A DNA stretch of 64,000 nt from Patulibacter defluvii (GTDB lineage: Bacteria; Actinomycetota; Thermoleophilia; Solirubrobacterales; Solirubrobacteraceae): NCBI RefSeq assembly GCF_034096925.1, contig NZ_JAWZSQ010000004.1:1-64000 (forward strand), given 5' to 3'. Shown here in pieces: positions 8,175-16,407 of this stretch. The notes beneath the pieces are model-generated. The model was not told where the DNA came from, did not search any database, and worked only from the letters and a program-made list of their open reading frames with translations. How positions within the stretch are numbered: the first letter of the stretch is position 1; every line of letters starts with the position of its first letter. Made by a program: the position numbers and the translations under genes.

Positions 8175-8852
8175 ATGAACAACCTCCTCCTCTACGCGCT
8201 GTTCGCCGTCCCCCCGCTGATCCTGGGCCTCGCCGCTCAGGGCTGGCTGCGCCGGACGGTCGAGCGCTTCTCCCAGCAGCCGCTCTCGACCCACCTGACC
8301 GGGGCCGAGGTCGCCGAGCGGATCCTCGCCGCCAACGGCGTGCACGACGTCCAGGTCGTGCCCACCGGCGGCGCCCTGACCGACCACTACGACCCGCGCA
8401 CGAAGACCGTCGCGCTGTCGGAGCCCGTCTACGGGCAGCGCTCCGTCACGGCCGCCGCGGTCGCCGCCCACGAGGTCGGCCACGCGCTGCAGCACCAGCA
8501 GGCCTACGCCCCGCTGGCGTTCCGCACCGCGATGTTCCCCGCCGTCGCCTTCGCCTCCAACTTCTGGATCGTCCTGCTGCTCGCGGGCTTCTTCCTGCAG
8601 GCGGTCGGCCTGGTCTGGCTGGCGATCGGCCTCTACGCCATCGCCGTCCTCTTCCACGTCGTCACCCTGCCGGTCGAGTTCGACGCCTCGCGACGGGCCG
8701 GCGTCCAGATGCAGCGCCTGGGCCTCACCGCCGGCGGCGAGGCCGTCGGCACCCGCAAGGTCCTGACCGCCGCCGCCTCGACCTACGTGGTCGGCGCCCT
8801 GGCCGCGATCAGCCAGCTGCTCTTCCTCGTCCTCTCGACCCAGAACGACTGA
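8175..8852 (+). CDS. Membrane zinc metallopeptidase, YugP family
   Basis: The 225-residue protein has the zinc-protease motif HEVGH (in AAVAAHEVGHALQHQQ) near residue 100, preceded by LTGAEVAERILAANGVHDVQV and DHYDPRTKTVALSEPVY, as in the YugP/neutral zinc metallopeptidase family. Hydrophobic helices lie at the N-terminus, near 120-160 and at the C-terminus, so it is a membrane enzyme. The substrate is unknown. ATG 8175 is chosen for its GGAG at a six-base distance and for starting directly at the first helix; ATG 8139 is in frame upstream. Confidence 0.85.
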   Translation: MNNLLLYALFAVPPLILGLAAQGWLRRTVERFSQQPLSTHLTGAEVAERILAANGVHDVQVVPTGGALTDHYDPRTKTVALSEPVYGQRSVTAAAVAAHEVGHALQHQQAYAPLAFRTAMFPAVAFASNFWIVLLLAGFFLQAVGLVWLAIGLYAIAVLFHVVTLPVEFDASRRAGVQMQRLGLTAGGEAVGTRKVLTAAASTYVVGALAAISQLLFLVLSTQND

Positions 8853-9065
8853 TCATGGACGACATCGAACCGCCAAGACCGCCGTCCCGCGAGGACCGCG
8901 CTCCCGACCGGAGCCGCGGACCGCGCGGGACGGCAAGCCTCCCCTCCCTCCCCAACCGTCGCGCCGCCGCTTGCTGACGGCGGCCGACACCCGGCGCGGG
9001 GCACCCATCGCCCCGCGCCACCGGCGACCGGGTTCCTCCACCGCCCGGTCGCCCTCCCAGACGGC

Positions 9066-9095
9066 GAAGGCCGCGACTTCCGGGTCGCGGCCTTC
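9066..9095. terminator. Bidirectional hairpin terminator
   Basis: A perfect 12-bp stem (9066-9077 with 9084-9095) with a six-base loop lies between the convergent metallopeptidase gene and the sigma-partner gene. The rest of the 260-base gap holds only a doubtful 40-codon frame. Confidence 0.75.
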
Positions 9096-9112
9096 GTCGT
9101 TGGAGAGGAGCG

Positions 9113-9847
9113 TCAGCAGATGCCCCAGAAGTTGCTGGCCCTGCCGTCGCCGCAGTCGTGCCTGGTGCCCGGCCCCACCCCCGACCGTCCCGTCGGCGCG
9201 TCCAGATCATGCGCGACGCCGTCGGTGCCGTAGGCGGTGATCGTGTCGCCCTCCTCGATGCCGACGGCCAGGGCGACGCCGTTCCGCACCGGCAGGATGC
9301 GCGTCTCGCCGTCGGCCGAGGTGATCGTCGGCGTGTCCACCTCAGCGTCGGGGACCGCCACCAACGCGTACCCGAGGGGCCCGGTGCCGAGGAGCATCGT
9401 GATCCCCTGCACGCTGAACGCGTGGCCGGTCGTGCAGGTGCCGCCGTACTCCTCCTGGGGACGGTCGGTCGCCGGATCCGGGCCGTACAGGCACCACCCC
9501 TGGCCCTTCGGCACCAGGTACGCGCGACCGCCGGGAACCTCGACCATCCGCACCAGGTCGTAGCGCCGGACCGACGGGGCGACGTCCGGCAGGTCGCGAC
9601 GCAGCTGCGCGGCGTCGACCCGCGGACGCTGGAAGATCGGCGCCGCCCGCGCCACGCTCCCGCCCCGATCCGAGGAGGGCAGGACCACGACGGCGGCCGC
9701 GCTGGCCGCCACCATTGCCGCGGCGACCGCCGCCAGCAGTCGCCGTCGATCCCCCGGCGCCTGTCCGGAGGCCGGCCGCCGGCGGGCCGCCGCACGCAGC
9801 TCGCGCTCCAGCCCCTCCACGAAGTCCGGCATCGGCTGGTCGTTCAT
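9113..9847 (-). CDS. Probable membrane partner (anti-sigma-like) of the adjacent ECF sigma factor
   Basis: The 244-residue protein has an N-terminal MPDFVEGLERELRAAARRR segment, one membrane helix at about 36-58 (LLAAVAAAMVAASAAAVVVL) and a roughly 185-residue extracytoplasmic domain with five cysteines near its end (WCLYGPD, CTTGHAF, HDCGDG, FWGIC). The start ATG overlaps the sigma factor stop by four bases (ATGA), so the two are translationally coupled. This arrangement is typical of ECF sigma/anti-sigma pairs, but no zinc-finger anti-sigma motif is visible, so the role is inferred from context. Confidence 0.7.
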   Translation of the reverse strand: MNDQPMPDFVEGLERELRAAARRRPASGQAPGDRRRLLAAVAAAMVAASAAAVVVLPSSDRGGSVARAAPIFQRPRVDAAQLRRDLPDVAPSVRRYDLVRMVEVPGGRAYLVPKGQGWCLYGPDPATDRPQEEYGGTCTTGHAFSVQGITMLLGTGPLGYALVAVPDAEVDTPTITSADGETRILPVRNGVALAVGIEEGDTITAYGTDGVAHDLDAPTGRSGVGPGTRHDCGDGRASNFWGIC

Positions 9848-10440
9848 CGCGTCCTCTCCAGACGGGCCCGCAAGCGAGCCAGACCGCGGCTGACGTTCTG
9901 CCGCACCGCCGCCTCGTCGGAGCCCAGGCGGTCGGCGATCTCGGCGTAGCTCTCGTCGTCGACCACCCGCGCTCGCACCGCCTGGCGCTGGGCGGCGGGC
10001 AGCGCGTCGAGCGCCGCCGTCAGGTCGGCGTCCTCCAGATCGACCAGGAGCTCGTAGTCGGCCCGGTCGCGCTCGGTCAACGCGACCTGCTCGATCCCCA
10101 ACCGTCGTCGCGCGGCGTCGTCGCGGCGCCGCCGACGTGCGTGGTCGGTCAGCTTGTTGGCCGCGATCGTCAGCAGCCACGGACGGGCGTTCTCGTGGCG
10201 GGCCTGGTAGCGCCGTCGCGCCAGCAGCGCGGCGGCGAACGTCTCGGCCGTCAGGTCGCCGGCCAACGCTGGTTCGACCCCGCGGCGAGCGTAGAAGGCC
10301 AGGACCACCGTGACGTGCCGGCGGTAGAAGACGGCGAACGACTCCTCGGCCTGGGCACGGTCGGCGAGCAGGCGTGCGTCCGACCAGGTGGTGCGCACCG
10401 TCACGTCCAGGAAACGCCGGTCGCGCCTGGCCTGTGACAT
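9844..10440 (-). CDS. ECF RNA polymerase sigma factor
   Basis: The 198-residue protein has region 2 at about 35-105 (FAVFYRRHVTVVLAFYARR, LTAETFAAALLARRR, RPWLLTIAANKLTDHARR) and region 4 at about 140-195 (LPAAQRQAVRARVVDDESYAEIADRLGS is the helix-turn-helix area). The N-terminal 30 residues are an extra stretch. The ATG is only 18 bases after tRNA-Gly on the same strand, which leaves no room for a normal promoter, so it is probably expressed from the tRNA transcript. It is coupled to the membrane partner by ATGA. Confidence 0.85.
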   Translation of the reverse strand: MSQARRDRRFLDVTVRTTWSDARLLADRAQAEESFAVFYRRHVTVVLAFYARRGVEPALAGDLTAETFAAALLARRRYQARHENARPWLLTIAANKLTDHARRRRRDDAARRRLGIEQVALTERDRADYELLVDLEDADLTAALDALPAAQRQAVRARVVDDESYAEIADRLGSDEAAVRQNVSRGLARLRARLERTR

Positions 10441-10458
10441 CGGCGGCGCGCCGAGAGG

Positions 10459-10529
10459 AGCGGGCGACGGGAATCGAACCCGCCCTAAGAGCTTGGAAGG
10501 CTCCTGTGCAACCACAACACTTCGCCCGC
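10459..10529 (-). tRNA. tRNA-Gly (anticodon TCC)
   Basis: The complement gives acceptor GCGGGCG/CGCCCGC, anticodon loop CTTCCAA (anticodon TCC) on stem GGAGC/GCTCT, and T arm GCGGGTTCGATTCCCGT. CCA is not encoded. A TACACT box (complement of 10543-10548) lies 13 bases upstream. Confidence 0.95.
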
Positions 10530-10594
10530 GCGTGGTGCGGAGAGTGTAGGAGTCCGTCGCCATTTGCGGGGCCCGGCGCCCGGCGGCCGCCTTA

Positions 10595-10611
10595 CGATGC
10601 CATCGGCATCG
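10595..10611. promoter_or_regulatory. Palindromic operator candidate upstream of pheA
   Basis: CGATGCC (10595-10601) and its exact complement GGCATCG (10605-10611) are separated by ATC. The palindrome ends seven bases before a TACGCT -10 box (10619-10624), covering roughly -35 to -19. The only start served is pheA at 10633, eight bases after the -10. Confidence 0.45.
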
Positions 10612-10632
10612 CAACGGATACGCTCGCCCCGT

Positions 10633-11532
10633 ATGCCCGACCTCGCCTTCCTCGGCCCCGAGGGCACCTTCACCCACCGGGCCGCGCTCGACCTGGCCCG
10701 CGAGGGCGAGACGCTGCGGCCGCTCGACCACGCGGAGGAGGTCGTCTCCGCCCTCACCGAGGGGCGGGTCGACAGTGCGGTGATCGCGTTCGAGAACAGC
10801 CTCGAGGGTCCCGTCTCGGCCAACCTCGACCTGCTGCTGGCCACCAACGGCGAGATCCTGATCACCGGCGAGCGGGTGCTGCCCGTGGTTTTCGGGCTCT
10901 GGCGGCGACCCGACGACGAGACGCCGCTGCAGGCCGTCACCGCCCATGCCTTCGGCCTCGCCCAGTGCTCGCGCTTCATCCGCGAGCGCGGCCTCCAGAC
11001 CAAGGTCGCAAGCTCCAACGGGGTCGCCTGCCGCGAGGTCGCCGCCTCGACCGAGCCCGGCTGGGGCGCCCTCGCCGGACCCGAGGCCGGGGCCCGCCAC
11101 GGCCTCGTCCTGGTCGAGGAACGGCTGCACGACGCCGAGGCCTCGACCCGCTTCCTGCGCCTGGGCCGCCAGTCCCCCGCCCCCACCGGGCGCGACCTCT
11201 CGGCCTTCGTCCTCTACCCCGACCACCTGCGCTCCGGCAGCCTCGTCTCGCTGCTGCAGGAGTTCGCGATCCGCGACATCAACCTGACCTCGATCAAGTC
11301 CCGGCCGACCAAGGAACTGCTCGGCGAGTACGTCTTCTTCGTCGAGGCCGAGGGCCACCTGCGCGAGCAGCGTCTGCGCGACGCCACCACCGGCCTGCTC
11401 CGCTCGCTCGCCGACGTCCGCTTCCTCGGCTCCTACCCCCAGGACCGCGACCGCCAGTCCTCCGCCCGCCGCCACGACGACGACGCGATCGCCGCCCGCC
11501 TGCAGGCGATGGTCGAACGGACCGCCCGGTGA
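10633..11532 (+). CDS. pheA: Prephenate dehydratase
   Basis: The 299-residue protein begins LAFLGPEGTFTHRAAL, the standard prephenate dehydratase start, has VIAFENSLEGPVSANLD near 55, and ends with an ACT regulatory domain at about 190-265 (GSLVSLLQEFAIRDINLTSI, then S-R-P). It converts prephenate to phenylpyruvate for phenylalanine synthesis and is normally inhibited by phenylalanine through the ACT domain. No chorismate mutase domain is fused. TACGCT (10619-10624) ends eight bases before the ATG. It overlaps tyrA by four bases (GTGA), so the two aromatic branch enzymes are made together. Confidence 0.93.
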   Translation: MPDLAFLGPEGTFTHRAALDLAREGETLRPLDHAEEVVSALTEGRVDSAVIAFENSLEGPVSANLDLLLATNGEILITGERVLPVVFGLWRRPDDETPLQAVTAHAFGLAQCSRFIRERGLQTKVASSNGVACREVAASTEPGWGALAGPEAGARHGLVLVEERLHDAEASTRFLRLGRQSPAPTGRDLSAFVLYPDHLRSGSLVSLLQEFAIRDINLTSIKSRPTKELLGEYVFFVEAEGHLREQRLRDATTGLLRSLADVRFLGSYPQDRDRQSSARRHDDDAIAARLQAMVERTAR

Positions 11533-12572
11533 GCAGCCCCGGCTCCGCGCCCGCGCCGGCGCCGACCCCCCGCGTCGGGGTCTGCGGCCTGGGCCTGATC
11601 GGCGGCTCGGCCCTGCTCGGCCTGGCCCGCGCCGGCCTCGAGGTCCGCGGCTGCGACGTCTGGCCCGAGCCCCGCCAGTGGTGCGCCGACCAGGGCATCC
11701 CCGTCGACGGCTCGCCCGAGGCCACCGCCCGCGCCGTCGACGTGCTGCTGGTCTGCGTCCCCCCGCACGCCACCGCCCCCGTGGTCAGCGCCGCCCTCGC
11801 CGCCGCCCCCGACCTGATCGTCCTCGACGCCGCCTCGGTCAAGGGCCCCGTCGTCGACGAGGTCCGCTGGCGCGCCGGCACCGACGCCGAGCGCTTCCTG
11901 CCCGCCCACCCGCTCGCCGGTGCCGAGCAGGGCGGCTTCGCCGCCGCCCGCGCCGACCTGCTGCACGGCGCGCCCTGGGCGATCTGCCCGCCCGCCGCCG
12001 ACCCCGACGGCGACGCCAGCCCGCTCGACGCGCTGCTGACCGCCGCCCCCGTCCTCGACGCCCTCGGCGCCCGCCTTATCGCCTGCACCGCCGAGCAGCA
12101 CGACCGCGCCGTCGCCGCCACCAGCCACGCCCCGCACCTGGTCGCCGGTGCCGTCGCCGCGGTCGCCGCCGACCTGCCGACCGGCGGCAGCCTGGCCGCC
12201 GCGCTCTCGGGCGGCGCCCTGCGCGACATCACCCGCGTCGCCGGCGCCCCCGTCGGCCTCTGGGTCGAGGTCCTGCACGCCAACGCCACCGCCACCGCCG
12301 ACGCCCTCGAGGCCACCGCCCGCCGCCTCCAGCAGGCCGCCGCCGCCCTGCGCTCCGGCGACCACGACCGGCTGGAGGACGCCTGGATCGCCGGCGGCGC
12401 CGCCCGCGACCGGATCGTCCAGGGACGCTGGAGCGGCCCCGACTGGGCCCCGCTCGCCGTCCCCGCCACCTGGGCCGCGCTGCTCGCCCTCGGCGCCCAG
12501 GGCGTCGGCCTGCGCGACCTCCGCCCCGGCCCCGACGGCACCGTCGTCGGCGCGCGGACCGTCGGCGCCTGA
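11529..12572 (+). CDS. tyrA: Prephenate dehydrogenase
   Basis: The 347-residue protein has the NAD(P)-binding GVCGLGLIGGSALLGLARAG at about 15-35, HPLAGAEQGGFAAA near 125, and the catalytic-histidine region ATSHAPHLVAGAV near 200. It oxidises prephenate to 4-hydroxyphenylpyruvate in tyrosine synthesis. The GTG start overlaps the pheA stop (GTGA), which strongly supports it. No C-terminal ACT domain is seen. The third codon position is almost always C or G, as in the neighbours. Confidence 0.92.
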   Translation: MSSPGSAPAPAPTPRVGVCGLGLIGGSALLGLARAGLEVRGCDVWPEPRQWCADQGIPVDGSPEATARAVDVLLVCVPPHATAPVVSAALAAAPDLIVLDAASVKGPVVDEVRWRAGTDAERFLPAHPLAGAEQGGFAAARADLLHGAPWAICPPAADPDGDASPLDALLTAAPVLDALGARLIACTAEQHDRAVAATSHAPHLVAGAVAAVAADLPTGGSLAAALSGGALRDITRVAGAPVGLWVEVLHANATATADALEATARRLQQAAAALRSGDHDRLEDAWIAGGAARDRIVQGRWSGPDWAPLAVPATWAALLALGAQGVGLRDLRPGPDGTVVGARTVGA

Positions 12573-12583
12573 CCGGCGACCCG

Positions 12584-14170
12584 TCAGTCCGCGGTCGTCA
12601 CCGGCCCGCCCGGCCGGTCGCCGACCACCGTCAGCCGCCGCGGCATCAGCGTCCACAGCAGCACCAGCGCCGTCGCCGCCGCGACCGCCAGACCGACGTA
12701 GACGTGCGAGACGGCCGCGCTCATCGCCCGCCCCAGGTAGGCCGCCGCGTCGGGCACGATCCGGGCCCCGCCCTCCAGCGAGCGGCTGATCCCGTCGAGG
12801 TCGTCGGGCAGCTGGCCGCGCAGCTCGGGCGGCGCGTCGACCAGCCGCCGGTGGAGCGTGCCGTTGGCGATCGCGCCGAAGATGCCGGCCCCGATCGTCT
12901 GGCCCATGAAGCGCGAGAACATCGCCGTGCTCGTCACCACCCCGCGGCCCTCCCAGCCGACCGTCGACTGGACGCCGACGATCAGCGGCACCGACAGCAG
13001 GCCGCAGCCGACCCCCAGCACCAGGCTGACGGCGATCACCGCCGCCGCCGACGGCCGCTCGGGCAGCAGCACGAACGAGACCGTCGCCAGCGTCGCGATC
13101 GCCGCGCCGCAGAGGGCGCTGTCGCGGAAGCCGATCCGCAGGTAGGCGCGGTTCGCGTACGACGCCGCCAGCGGCCAGCTGACGATCATCACCGCCAGCA
13201 GGAACCCGGCCGCCACCGACCCCAGACCCATCACCGTCTGCCCGAACAGCGGCAGGAAGGTCGTCGGACCGATCACCAGCAGGCCCAGGCAGGCCATTCC
13301 CAGGTTCGCCCCGAAGCGCTCGCGCGACCACACCCACGGCGGCATCACCGGAGCCACCGCCCGACGCTCGACCACCACCGTCGCCGCCGCGGCCAGCAGC
13401 GCGACCGCGAAGACGCCGATGCTCTGCGGCGAGCTCCAGGCCCACGCCACCCCGCCCTGCAGCAGGCCCAGGATCAGCGCCCCCGACGCCGTCAGCAGCA
13501 GCACCGTGCCCGCGACGTCGAGCGGCCGCCGGACCCGCTCGACCCGCTCCCGCAGGTGCCGCCACAGCAGCGCCGCGGCGACCGCGCCGACCGGGAGGTT
13601 GAGGAGGAAGATCCAGCGCCACGAGAGGCCGCTGGCGAAGAGCCCGCCGACCAGCGGGCCGATCACTGCCGAGACGCCCCAGACGCTGGCCAGCCGGGCC
13701 TGGATCCGGCCCCGTTCGGCCAGCGGATACAGGTCCCCCGCCACCGTCTGGACGGTCGCGTGGATCGCCCCCGCGCCGACGCCCTGGATCGCCCGGAACG
13801 CGATCAGCCCGGCCATGCACCAGGCGCTCGCGCAGAGCGCCGAGCCGACCAGGAAGACCGCGATCCCGGCCAGCAGCACCGGCTTGCGGCCGTGGACGTC
13901 GGCCAGCTTGCCGTAGATCGGGATCGTGACGGTCTGCGTCAGCAGGTAGGCGGAGAAGACCCAGCCGAAGAGCGAGAAGCCGCCCAGGTCGCCGACGATC
14001 TGCGGCACCGCGGTCGCGACGATCGTGCCCTCGAGCGCCGCCAGGGCCAGCGTCATCATCAGCGCCGCGACGACCCAGCCGCGGCGCTCGGGGGCGACCG
14101 CGCTCGCGCCGGCGCGGCCGCTTCGGGGTCGGGGTCGGGCTCGGTGTGGACGAGGACGTCGGCCACCCAC
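12584..14170 (-). CDS. MFS multidrug exporter, DHA2 (EmrB/QacA) type
   Basis: The protein is a 14-helix drug:proton antiporter by sequence: the conserved ALEGTIVATAVPQIVGDLGG in helix 1, YGKLADVHGRKPVLLAG between helices 2 and 3, and RAIQGVGAGAIHATVQT. An ATG at 14059 overlaps the upstream gene's stop (TGATG). However, the family-conserved RRGWVVAALMM precedes that ATG in the same frame, so I prefer the GTG at 14170, which gives 528 residues and a basic cytoplasmic N-terminus inside the end of the cation-transporter gene. The choice between these starts is uncertain; the family call is firm. It converges with tyrA, 11 bases apart. Confidence 0.85.
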   Translation of the reverse strand: MGGRRPRPHRARPRPRSGRAGASAVAPERRGWVVAALMMTLALAALEGTIVATAVPQIVGDLGGFSLFGWVFSAYLLTQTVTIPIYGKLADVHGRKPVLLAGIAVFLVGSALCASAWCMAGLIAFRAIQGVGAGAIHATVQTVAGDLYPLAERGRIQARLASVWGVSAVIGPLVGGLFASGLSWRWIFLLNLPVGAVAAALLWRHLRERVERVRRPLDVAGTVLLLTASGALILGLLQGGVAWAWSSPQSIGVFAVALLAAAATVVVERRAVAPVMPPWVWSRERFGANLGMACLGLLVIGPTTFLPLFGQTVMGLGSVAAGFLLAVMIVSWPLAASYANRAYLRIGFRDSALCGAAIATLATVSFVLLPERPSAAAVIAVSLVLGVGCGLLSVPLIVGVQSTVGWEGRGVVTSTAMFSRFMGQTIGAGIFGAIANGTLHRRLVDAPPELRGQLPDDLDGISRSLEGGARIVPDAAAYLGRAMSAAVSHVYVGLAVAAATALVLLWTLMPRRLTVVGDRPGGPVTTAD

Positions 14171-15540
14171 GGGCAGCGCTCGCGGACCGTCTCCTCGATC
14201 CGACCGGCCTCGCGGTGGGCGTCGCCGACCGTGCAGGCGGCCGGCAGCAGGATCGTCACCAGCACCACCCGCCCGCGCTCGGTGTCGCGCATCTCGATCT
14301 CGCTGGCGGCGCGGCCGGTGGCGCCGCGGACGGCGGCGTCGACGGCCGAGCGCTCGAACTCGCCGTCCTCGTCGACCACCGCGCGGGCGACGGTCTGCGG
14401 TCGCAGCGGCTCGATGTGGGTGGTCACCCGCGCCACCGTCGGCGCGGCGTCGCGGATCTGGCCCTCGACCCGCTCGGCGATGTCGTGGCCCTCGCGCAGC
14501 GACAGCTCCGGCGCCACCTTCACGTGCAGGGTCACCTCCTCGCCGCCGCCGGGCAGCGAGAGCACGTCGACGTTGTGGACCTCGTGGACCCGTGGCACCC
14601 GCAGCGCGGCGGCGGTGGCCGTCTCGCGCACCCCGCCCTCGCGCGCGACCGGCTCGACGTGGACGACGACGTCGGCGTCGGGCAGCGCTCGCTCGATCGC
14701 CGCCTCGACCTCGTCGGCGCGGGCGTGGGCCAGCTCCAGCCCGGCGTCGGCGCGGACGGCGATCACCACGTCGACGAAGTGGCGGCCGGCGGCGTGGCGG
14801 GTCCGCAGCCGGCGGACGTCGGTCGGGCGGACCATCGCCCCGACCGCCTCGCGGACGGCCTGGTGGGCCCGCTGGTCGGCGCGGTCCATCAGCACGTCGA
14901 TCGACCCGCGCAGCAGCCGCAGCGCGGCCGCGATCACCAGCACCGCCACCAGCAGCGCGGCGACCGCGTCGGCCTCGGGCCAGCCGAGGGCGACGCCGAC
15001 CATCCCCAGCAGGACGGCGATCGAGCCCGAGAGGTCGCCGGCGAAGTGGAGCGCGTTGGCGGCCAGCGCGGGCGAGTTGAACCGCTTCGACGCCCGGTGC
15101 GAGGCGACCATCCGGGTGACGTCGATCGCGATCACCAGCAGGATCACCGCGATCGCCCACCAGGTGGCGTCGATCTCGTGGTTGCCGGGATCGGCGAGCC
15201 GCCCGATCGCGGTCGTCGCCAGCCAGCCGGAGACGGCGATCAGGAACGCCGACTCGGCCAGCGCGGCCAGGTGCTCGGCCTTGCCGTGACCGAACTGGTG
15301 CTGCTCGTCGGCCGGCTTGACCGCGACCGAGACCGCGAACAGCGTCAGCAGCGCGGCGACCAGGTCGGCGCCCGAGTGCGCCGCCTCGGCCAGCAGGCCG
15401 AGCGAGCCGGTGATCAGGCCGGTGGTCAGCTTCAGGACGACCAGCACGATCGCCGCGCCGACGCTCAGCAGCGCGGTCCGGCGGCGGGCGCGGACGTCCC
15501 CGCGATCGGGACGGTCGGGGGTCGGCGGAGCGCCCGTCAC
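14059..15540 (-). CDS. Cation diffusion facilitator transporter with three C-terminal domains
   Basis: The 493-residue protein has a CDF membrane domain at about 20-215 (GSLGLLAEAAHSGADLVAA with the metal-site His/Asp, and ALAANALHFAGDLSGS). Three successive ferredoxin-like cytoplasmic domains follow, each ending in a similar phrase (VVVHVEP near 300, VTTHIEP near 370, VLVHTEP near 470). Ordinary CDF proteins have one such domain and about 300 residues. The family exports Zn, Co, Fe or Mn using the proton gradient. TACGAT (complement of 15547-15552) ends six bases before the GTG. The exporter gene downstream is coupled to it. Confidence 0.88.
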   Translation of the reverse strand: MTGAPPTPDRPDRGDVRARRRTALLSVGAAIVLVVLKLTTGLITGSLGLLAEAAHSGADLVAALLTLFAVSVAVKPADEQHQFGHGKAEHLAALAESAFLIAVSGWLATTAIGRLADPGNHEIDATWWAIAVILLVIAIDVTRMVASHRASKRFNSPALAANALHFAGDLSGSIAVLLGMVGVALGWPEADAVAALLVAVLVIAAALRLLRGSIDVLMDRADQRAHQAVREAVGAMVRPTDVRRLRTRHAAGRHFVDVVIAVRADAGLELAHARADEVEAAIERALPDADVVVHVEPVAREGGVRETATAAALRVPRVHEVHNVDVLSLPGGGEEVTLHVKVAPELSLREGHDIAERVEGQIRDAAPTVARVTTHIEPLRPQTVARAVVDEDGEFERSAVDAAVRGATGRAASEIEMRDTERGRVVLVTILLPAACTVGDAHREAGRIEETVRERCPWVADVLVHTEPDPDPEAAAPARARSPPSAAAGSSRR

Positions 15541-15656
15541 CCGGCGATCGTAGACCGCGGTTCGGGCCGGTGAGCCGTGGGTTCCGGAGCGGGTCGGCGG
15601 ACGGGCGAGCGCGCCCAGCCGTCGCGCCCGGCGGCCGGACGCGGTAGGACCCAGGG

Positions 15657-16118
15657 ATGCGCACCTCCCCTCCGCTCGCGCTCCTGCTGGTCGTCGCCGG
15701 GCTCGCCGCCGGCGGCTGCGGCTCCGACGACGCCGGCGGTGGCGACGCCGGCGGTCGCAGCGCCGCGACGACCTCGGCCTCGACCACCGCCACCACGACG
15801 CCGACGGCCACCACCAGCACCCAGCCGCCGACCACCGTCACCGACCCGACCGCGACCGACCCCAGCGGCGGCACGCCCCCGCCGAGCGGGGAGGGCACGA
15901 CGACCGGCAGCAGGCCCGCCCCGGCCGGCGGCGTCCAGCCGAAGATCACCGTCGACGGCGACACCGCCCGCGCGACCGCCGACGACGGCGCGCTCTCCGA
16001 GCTGTGGTGCGACGCCGCGCGCAAGGGCGCCTACGACGACCAGCTGGGTGCGGCGACGAAGCTGGTGATCACCGTCCGCGGCTCGGACGACAGCCAGGTC
16101 TGCGAGCTGCCGCGCTGA
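15657..16118 (+). CDS. Putative lipoprotein, unknown function
   Basis: The 153-residue product has a lipoprotein signal with lipobox LAAGGC (Cys at about 21), then about 60 residues of Thr/Pro/Ser-rich linker and a small C-terminal domain of about 60 residues with two cysteines (ELWCDAARK, QVCELPR). It would be anchored on the outer face of the membrane. The family is not recognised. TAGGAC (15645-15650) ends six bases before the ATG. It is divergent from the cation transporter and stops 67 bases before tRNA-Trp. Confidence 0.7.
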   Translation: MRTSPPLALLLVVAGLAAGGCGSDDAGGGDAGGRSAATTSASTTATTTPTATTSTQPPTTVTDPTATDPSGGTPPPSGEGTTTGSRPAPAGGVQPKITVDGDTARATADDGALSELWCDAARKGAYDDQLGAATKLVITVRGSDDSQVCELPR

Positions 16119-16185
16119 CCCACATGGCGGCGGAGCGGACGGGCCGACGGGAACGCCGGCCGTCGGGCTACAATCCGTCGCCCTC

Positions 16186-16256
16186 GGGGGATTAGTGTAT
16201 CGGTAACACGGCGGTCTCCAAAACCGCAACGCGAGGTTCGATTCCTCGATCCCCCG
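16186..16256 (+). tRNA. tRNA-Trp (anticodon CCA)
   Basis: Full cloverleaf: acceptor GGGGGAT/ATCCCCC, D arm GTGTATCGGTAACAC, anticodon loop CTCCAAA (CCA), and T arm CGAGGTTCGATTCCTCG. TACAAT (16169-16174) is a clear -10 box 11 bases upstream. In many actinobacteria this gene leads into secE-nusG; here a decayed stretch follows. Confidence 0.95.
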
Positions 16257-16262
16257 CCTCTC

Positions 16263-16310
16263 GGATTCCCAGTGTGGGACGGACAATCCCCGTCCCACAC
16301 TGGCGAATCC
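16263..16310. terminator. Long hairpin just after tRNA-Trp
   Basis: A perfect 14-bp inverted repeat (16269-16282 with 16290-16303, seven-base loop) is extended by an outer GGATTC/GAATCC pair with one bulged base. It starts six bases after the tRNA. No T-run follows, so termination is likely but not certain. Confidence 0.55.
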
Positions 16311-16407
16311 CCCCGGCCCCGCCGGCCCCGCAAACTCCGCTGGGGACCGCTCGGAACCGCTGGGGGCGCGACACGACTCGCACCCCCATTCGCACTCCGC
16401 GGGTCCT

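Noticed and set aside
8855..8977. A 40-codon frame after the metallopeptidase gene
   Set aside because: Pro/Arg-rich, no ribosome site and no recognisable feature; not convincing as a gene.
11678..15289. A 1203-codon plus-strand frame
   Set aside because: It is antisense to the exporter and cation transporter, is made of Arg/Pro/Ala repeats, and has no motif.
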